A stretch of DNA of 64,000 nt, taken from Mytilus californianus (taxonomy: Eukaryota; Mollusca; Bivalvia; Mytilida; Mytilidae). Location: positions 89,573,995-89,637,994 of the forward strand of contig NW_026262690.1 in assembly GCF_021869535.1 (NCBI RefSeq), in the 5' to 3' direction. Positions 48,601 to 57,600 of the stretch are shown here, piece after piece. The notes beneath the pieces were generated by a model that did no database searches, had not been told where the DNA came from, and saw nothing but the letters and a program-made list of their open reading frames with translations. Within the stretch, counting starts at the first letter, position 1. Each line of letters begins with the position of its first letter. Made by a program: the position numbers and the translations under genes.

Positions 48601-51600
48601 TCCAGTTCTTTTTCTGTAAGGTGGAAAATTTTTGCAAGGGTATTTATTTTTCGCTAATTTAGGAATTAAGATCAAATCTTTGAGAAAAAAAAACAAAATC
48701 AGAGACAACAAAAACATTCAAATAAAATCTTGCAAACAGGTTTGACTCAAGATATTACAAAATCTAAGCTCCCAGAAAATAAACCATTTCACAGTATGTT
48801 ACATATGTATACTAATATGATTAACCTTACCAATTTTTCTGCACCAGATGCGCATTTCGACAATAAATGTCTCTTCAGTGATACTCATGGCCAAAATATT
48901 AAAAATCTAAAGCTTATTGATAAAAATGACGAGCTTATAAAATAAAAGGGACAAAAAAGTATAACCAAAACGGGACAAGGAATCGGAGCTTTGTATCTAG
49001 ATCACCTAAGGTCGTCAATCATAGCAGGAAAATTGATTGCAAAAAGAAAATTTATCAGTAAAAAGAAACAATTGCTACTTTCTGTAAAAATCTTGAAATG
49101 AATCTTATTAAAGTGGGATTTACAGTAAGATTTGAGTTTTGGACAAGACTGTCTAGACAGATCTTAAAAGTATGAAATTGGTAGCATGCTTGTAACATCA
49201 ATATAATTAATAACATAGACTGACATTGTCTGTTGATACTTTTGTTTTGTATCCTCTATCAACCCATAAAGTGAAGCAGTTGAAGACTGTTTGATTTGGG
49301 TTTTCAGAACAAGGTGGACACAGTGACATATCAAACATGCAATTGTTTTCATGTCGCTAAATTCAATAAACTTAGTAACAGAGATTGATCTTTTCTGTTG
49401 AGAACCTAAAAGTAAAGTAGTTCAAGAAGAGACTGTTTGATTTGGGTCTCAGAACAAGGAAGATACAGTGACGTTGAAAACATGAAATTGATATCCTGAT
49501 CGTAACGTCAGAATGTCTTTTAACATAGACTACCATTGTCCCTTGACCCTCCTCTTTTAACTTCTATGGTAATTATTTTCCCGTTTTATAATATTATCTT
49601 CGGCTCTATCTTGTTACAAATATGTACAACAGATTTTAAAGAGCAGGAGGTTCCTATAGAATATGCACTTCAAAATATTATCTGCACTTGTAAGGTTCAA
49701 GATGCTGATATTGACCTAAAAAATTAAAACAAAGGACCTGTGACCTCTGCCTTATTTAGAAAGCATTTTATGTGACTATTAGAAAGCTTAGGTTAACTTA
49801 TTTAAGTGTCACAATGTGCAGATTGCCCTGAACCACTGTAGGTGTGTCATCAGTTAATTTGTAGGTTTTCATGATTAGTTGATTGGCAGTGGTTTCAAAC
49901 TGTCGGGCAAATGGTAAATGAGTTGAATTGACAAACTGCATGTTGACATTTTTTTTTTTTGAGGGAGGGGGGGATTTGATGAAAGAGTAGTTTTTTTCCT
50001 TACATTTATTTGCAGATTAACAGAAAAGGATGTTATCAAATTTATCTAGATAATAGAAAAAGACTGCAAAATCATACATTTGTTGACAACATGCATGACC
50101 TTATGCCTTGATACAGGATCGTGAATTAGATTAAATTTCTCTTTGTCATCAAGTGTCTAGTATACAAAAAAATGTATAATGTGTTTGGTTCTTTCAATAA
50201 GTTGTTCAGTTTATTTTCATTGTATGCCTGAAAATGACGTGTAAAGCAATACCAAAATAATTTGTTGTTCATTAAACTCACTTCCAACTAAGAATACCTT
50301 GATTTAAACTTTTTTAAAAATGAATTTTATTGCTGCATATTTTTATACGACCGCAAAATTTTGCGGTCATATATTGGTATGACGTTGGTGTCGTCATCCG
50401 AAGACACATTGGTTTTCGCACTCTAACTTTAGTTTAAGTGAATGGATCTCTATGAAATTTTACCATAAGGTTCAATACCACAAAAGAAAGGTTGGGATTG
50501 ATTTTGGGGGTTATGGTACCAACAGTTAAGGAATAAGGGGCCAAAATGGGGCCAAAAATAAGCATTTTTGTAACTTCCAGACATAACTTGTGTGTTAGTG
50601 TATGGATCTCTCTGACATTGTACCACAAGGTTCCATATCACACAGGGAATGCTGGGATTGATTTTAGGGGTAATTGCCTCAAAACATTCAGGAATAAGGG
50701 GCCAAAAATAGTTTCATGACAATGACTTGTGTGTAAGCGTATGGATCTTTCTGAAATTGTACTGCAAGGTTCCATATCACAAAGGGAAAGCTGGAATTGA
50801 GTTTGGGGGTAATTGCCCAAAACGTTTAGGAATAAGGGGCCAAAAATAAGCATTTTTCTAGTTTCCAGACAACAACTTGTGTTCAAGTGTATGGATCTCT
50901 CTGAAATTGTACTGCAAGGTACCATACCACAAAGGGAAGGCTGGGATTGATTTTGGGGTAATTGCTTCAAAATTTTAGGAATTAGGGGCCAAAAAAGGGG
51001 CAAAAAACAAGCATTTTTCTAGTTTCAGGACAATAACTTGTGTGTAAGTGTATGGATCTTTATGAAATTGTACTACAAGGTTCCATATCACAAAGGGAAA
51101 GCTGGGTTTGAGTTTGGGGGTAATTGCCCTAAACGTTTAGGAATTTGGGGCCAGAAAGGGGCCAAAAAACAAGCATTTTTCTAGTTTCCAGACAATAACT
51201 TGTGTTCAAGTGTATGGATCTCTCTGAAATTGTACTGCAGGTACCATACCACAAAGGAAAGGCTGGGATTGAGTTTGGGGATGATGAATCATAAGGGGGT
51301 TCAAAAAATTTGGGGGGGGGGGATTTATTTTTCTTTAAAATTTTCCTTTTTAAATTGGTTATTTCTGATTTATATATAAAAGCAAATAATAATGATATGG
51401 TTTGAATAGGTAAATTAAAAAATTTTAAGTTCTTAGACCACATTCGTTCTGTGTCAGAAACCTGTGCTGTTTCAAATATTTAATCACAATCCAAATTCAG
51501 TGCTGTATCAAGCTTGAATGTTGTGTCCATACTTGCCCCAACTGTTCAGGGTTCGACCTCTGCGGTCGTATCAAGCTGCGCCCAGCGGAGCATTTTATTC

Positions 51601-54600
51601 TTACTTGTGACTCATAAAAAAATATGTAATTTTTATGAGCATCAGTTACTTTGGCAGGAATATATCAAATCAAAATCAATCACATGCTGTTCTAAAGTCT
51701 TAATGAAAATAAAATCTAGTAACTTTTTTCAACATGGCTACTCATTTATTATTGGTAAATTCAGATGAAATATTATCAATGAAGATTTGGATAACTCACA
51801 TACACACCCCTTATTTAACATTCCCAAAAAGTTGAGGACCAACACATTAATTTGGTATAGCCTTAACTTGTGTGTTATTGCCAAATTATGACATTGTAAA
51901 TAATTAATGTCAGTATACATAGGTTGTCTCACTATAGTGAGGGGCCTCGGTGGCTGAGTTGTCTAAGTAGTTACTACTGTAATCTCTAGCCAGTCAACAC
52001 TGAGGTTGTGAGTTCGAACCCCGCTAGTGCGGGTGTACTCGACTCCAATCTTAATTGACTAGAATTGTCAGTTTTCCTATCGAAGGTCGGTGATTTTCTC
52101 CGGGCACTCCGGCTTCCTCCACCAATAAAAACTGGCCGCCACGAAATAGCCCAAAATCGGTGCTTAAAAGTGGCATTAAAACACCAAAAAAATCAAAATC
52201 AAAAATCTCACTATAGTGTGCCAGTGTGGATTCATTTATTTTCGTGGATTGAGGAAAAAATGTTTTCATGAATATTTGACTTCCTGGTTTTTGTCAAAGT
52301 CTGCATGCAAGTCTGTAGAAAATTTGTACTTTGTTTAACATTCAAATTTTTGGTTCACCTGTACTTAAGAAATAAATGAAAATTGGTAACCTGTGAATAA
52401 TAATGAATCCACATACATGTGTTACGATGTGTAGTTGCAAGATTTTTTCCAATTTGCTTTATTTCGTAAGAGGAACAGGACTTAGACATGTGCTTGTTAA
52501 AAATTTTCAAATGGTAATAAATTTGTGTGGACAAACTATTATATTATTTAACTTTAAAAAAATGAATATTATAAAGATGAAGAATTAGAATTATTTATTT
52601 CAGGAACACAATTATAAATACAGATTATTGAATCCATTGTAGGAGGAGGATTACTTAAAAAAAAAACATATTTTTAAATTATTTTTATTAATACTATAAA
52701 GGATAAAAATGAATATGGTATTATATTTAAATGGCTTCATGAGGTATTATTTAATTAAAGCTGAAATAATAGAAAACAGGATATTATTTTCAAAGTGTTT
52801 ATGAAATATGTACAGTTGTTGAAATTTTTTTATCTTGAGGTTATATCTGAAGTGAAATTCAAGTACGTTTTTGAACTTTTTATTCTAAAAGACACTTAGG
52901 ATTATATATAGAACACATGTTATGATAAAAAGATTTGTAAATGAATAAATAATGAGAAGGAAATCTCATGTTAGAAATATACATGTGCAATAAATAATTT
53001 TTTTTATCTGTCTTATTCTAGAAGCATCAGTTATAGCCTCAACAGAGTCCAGCGTAAAAGGAGACAGCAAACTGAAGAGACTCAGTCTGAAGAAAGTAGA
53101 TCTGTCAACACCATTTTCCAAAGACAAAACTCCATCTCCACAGGTATTTACATTTACTGACAGATATAAAAATAAGGAGATGTGGTATGATTGCCTGTGA
53201 GACAATTATCCACCAGAGTTCAAATGAAGTGAAAGCAAGTAATTATTGGCAACCATATGGTTTAAATAATAGTTCTGTTCCTTTGACCCTTTTTTCTTAA
53301 AAAGGGGAGAATTTTTTCAGTTTGATTAGATAGAATAGATTTTATACATTTTAAATTTTGACCATAGGTCATGATATACATTATCTTTTTAATCTATTAG
53401 TGTATTTAGGCTGAAATTATTTTATTAATATAAATTGAAAATGAATTGAAAAAATATTTGGAAGAGATTAATGTACAAGTCCCCTTGATGAAATAAAAAT
53501 GAAAATTTGGGGTAGCAATTTTCGTAATCTTAATTTTTATAAAATAATGGGGGAAAAAACAGGTTGGGCATATTAAGTTATTTTAAGTTATCTCCCCTAG
53601 CTTAATTACGGTTTATTTGGTATATAGATAAGAGAAATTTGATTCATATCATTTATTTGCCAAAACAATTTTTGACAGGTTACAGAATTACAACAACATC
53701 TATGAAACACAGATTAATTCTTTTTCAAACAATGCCTGAAATATTCCTTTTTTTTCTTTTTCTTTTTTATTAAAAAGCATATATGAAACTTGACTTTTAC
53801 AAAAGTAATTGATTTTAAAGAGTTATCTCCCTTTACCAATGTCTATCTTTATTTTTTTTTTGCTGATAATTAGGTGTCAGAACCAGATAAAGCTGTTTTA
53901 AATAATAAACAAGAGAAAAGAAAAGTTGTTCCTGCAGTGAATATTTCCTACAGTATGGAGTTCTCTAAAGAGGGTATGTATGTAGCTAGGTACAGCAAAG
54001 TTTTATCCCAAACTCAGCAAAGTTGATAATTCTTAGTAATTAGGTATCAATTTCTTCATTTGTCTATTTTCAAAAATAGTGGATCTGTTCAAAAGAAACT
54101 TCTCAAGAATGTTCAACAATGGGAATAATGTCGGGATAGTTCCATATAATGAGAAAAGGTAATCCTTAGACTTAAAAGTCAGATTATGTCAAGAGTGAGA
54201 TTGCTATTCACAATATTTCATTTAAGTTAATGCACAGTATGTTGGAGTGTAAAAATGTGTACAATGACCGTGCCTGCCAACAAGGCCGGCATGGCTAAAA
54301 ATAGAACATATGGGTAAACTGCTATGAATAGAGAAAATATGTCAGGTGCAGAAATATTCAGAATGTTGAGATCTACCTACTGTTCATTTACATCAAAACT
54401 GTCAGATGACTTCTTATAGGAGTTATTGTACTTAAATGAGAAATTTTACCATTTTTATACCCCCGCCTGTACCGGAAGGGGCATTAAGTTTTACCCTTGT
54501 CTGTCCGTACGTCCAAATGTTGGTTTCCGTTTTCTAACTTAAGTTTGCCTCAACCAAATGTTATGAAACTTGTACACAATGCTTATTATCACAAAATACA

Positions 54601-57600
54601 GATCAAGCTTGAATTTTGGTGGTGTCACGTTTACTGTTCTAGAGTTTGCCCCTTTACAAATGGAAAAATTGCTGAATTTTTCGATTCTGTTCTCTAACTT
54701 AAGTTTGCCTCAACCAAATGTTATGAAACCTATACACAATACTTAATACCACAAAACTCAGATCAAGTACAAATTTGGGTAGCGTCACTTTCACCGTTCT
54801 TTAGTTATGTCCCTTTATAACTTTATATGATATGCAAGCTGGGTCATCATCTGTGTCCAATGGACACATTCCCCATTTATTTTTCTTCATTTCTGCCTAT
54901 TATCAATAGATACAGAGAAATTGAAATTGCAAAAACAATCAGCAAGGCAAGATCTACAAATAAATCAGCATGGCCGAAAAACATCAGGTGACTCCTTATT
55001 GGAGTTAATGCCCTTTAATGACAATTTTTACCGATTTTTGTGTTTTTGTTTAAATATTAAAATCTATAATAGATAGATAAAACTTATAACCAACAAAAAT
55101 TATCAGCAAGCAAGACTAGATCTACAAATAAGTCTAATCTCTCAATGTTTTGCGTTATTTTTAGAAGTATGTGTTGATGGCAGATTGTCTCTGTTTTAAC
55201 TCATTATTATTTTTTTTCGATTTGAACAATTTACATCTGAAAATATTGTTAAGATATCTGCATCTATTATTGAAGCCAAGTTTTGCCCTCCAAATGTCAT
55301 TTGGGTTTGATGTCTTTTAGTTACTGTCTCAATGATATATATACTCTATATCTCCTTTCATTCAACTAAAGATGTCCATTTTGTTTGGCTTCTGTTGTTC
55401 TGTTACTGTCTCATTGATGTTTACCCAACATTTCCTTTTATCTATATGATGAACATTTATCTGTGTTGGCAGACAAACTGATTGTTGACAGACTCACAAA
55501 CTTGTAGCAACACATAGAGATTACTTCTATCGTCTTGCTTTGTTGTTTGAATCACATTTTATGTAAATTTGAAACTTCTTGAAAATGACTGAACAGAATT
55601 TAACAGATTTTTCAAAAGGACATTGAAGTTTTTCAACTGCTATTTTAATTTTTGAACTGATTAATATTTAAGGTTTCCAATACTTACACATGGACATTTC
55701 TGCTTATATTATTTAGAGACTGCAGGCGACACACATCTTTCTAAGAAGATTAACACATTTTTATTATTTTTCAGATGGTGGAGACTCCAGTGATAATACA
55801 GAATCATTAGAAGAAGATGTGTTGTACAAGAAAAATGAGGTATGATAAAGTAAGAATTCAGACAGGTTGTTGGATTATGGTTGGGTTTTTGTTACTCAGT
55901 CTTTTTATGTTTTCTGCATTGTTATTTGTAGACTTTTGTTTGTCTTTTAATCGTTTTTTTTTTAAAGGTATTGTCAATTTGTTTTCAACTAATGAGTTTG
56001 AATATCCTTTGATAACTTTAGCTTCTTTTGCCATATTTTAATTTAAAATCCCATACATTTAATACTATGAAGTTGTTGTGTTGTCTTTTACAATGTGTTT
56101 ACAAATACCGTTGAAAGTTCTAAGTTTTACTACAGAGCATCATGTGTGGTTCAGGTAGTATTTTTTCCTTATTTCTTCCCAATGTGTGCTTGAACCAGTA
56201 TCTTTTATCTGTAATTGTTTATCAGAATTTTATTTGACTCAATTTCAGAAGTAAGATCTGTTGATCACATGTGGACAATACAAATTTGTTCAATCTTACC
56301 TTGAGAAATAATCCCCAGGAATATAATCAAATAATTAACATTCAATAGTATTTTTAGATAATGTCTCTACTTTGTTTAGTTCCATGTTTCAACTAAAGTT
56401 CAAAGGTCATCATGAGAACATCTGTTTATTAAGCAGGTACATTAAAAACTGGTTCATACGAGTCAGAGGCTTAGATTTAAGATAGTTGTGTTGATTTTTA
56501 AACAGCTAATGAACTGTCAGTGGTATTTTTAAATGCAGTGTACATTTTTGTCAGATAGTGGGATCTTTATCTGTACATGTCTCAATGAATTTTAAGAAAC
56601 GGTAATTTTTATGAGCAGTTAAATTTGGCTGGATGATATGCTTTTACCAAAGGTTCAGGAAAGTGCACTGGAAAAGGCAAAATTTCTGAATAGGTTTCTT
56701 TGATAATCTATACTAAGCTTGTCATTAAAAACTGGCCACCACGATGTAGGCAATTGTGCAATTAAACACCAGAATTCAATGAATCATACTTTTCGGCTGC
56801 TTGATTTTATTATCAAGCAAAACAGAGTTATCTTTCTTTTAATATAGATCCTGACAGTAGTTGTTTTTAAATTTGATTTAAATTATGCTGATAGCAGTAT
56901 TATAAAAAATACTAAAAGTTTATCATTTAGACCAAAGAAACAAATGAAATAAAGTTTAATGTGTATATTGTAACATATATTTTAATTATGGTACTAAACA
57001 ATGGCCATTGTTGACAATGGGAATAGAATAGATACCAGCTCTTTAGAGCCTTTAGGTATGTAGACTATTCAATGATATCTCATTATGATGAACAAATTAC
57101 AGTGAAACCTGTATATAAGGATGACCCTCAATACCAGAGAAAACTGACCTTATAAAAGAGGTGACCTTTGAAACTAGGTTCAAAATGCATCAGTATTACT
57201 AAGGCAGGTAAGATGACAGTGACCTGACAACACAGGATTTTTTTTTGCGTAATAGAGATGACCTTTATAGATCAAAGAATTTTATATTTAGAATTTCCAG
57301 AGTACCAATCAGTACGTAATGGCTGAAATGGATGCCTTGGATAGGGAACAGAAACAAATTGATGCTGAGGCAGGACTACTGGAGGAAAAACTCAGAAAGG
57401 CCATGAATGGTAATACTTTGATAAAGCCATTTTAAAAACATGCATTTCAAATTTTTATAGCATCATTTCTATGCAGTATTTCCTAGAATCACAATAATAA
57501 ATCTTTAACATTTTTTACCGTTGTTCAACATTCTCAGTTATAAATGCACACAATAATTTTTAAAGGAGTAAGTTCACGAAGGCTAAGATTTTGATGTATT

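Noticed and set aside
52000-52030. GAGTTCGAACCCC, suggesting a tRNA gene
   Set aside because: It is the B box of a SINE: no acceptor stem closes, and target duplications and an A-rich tail define a retroposon.
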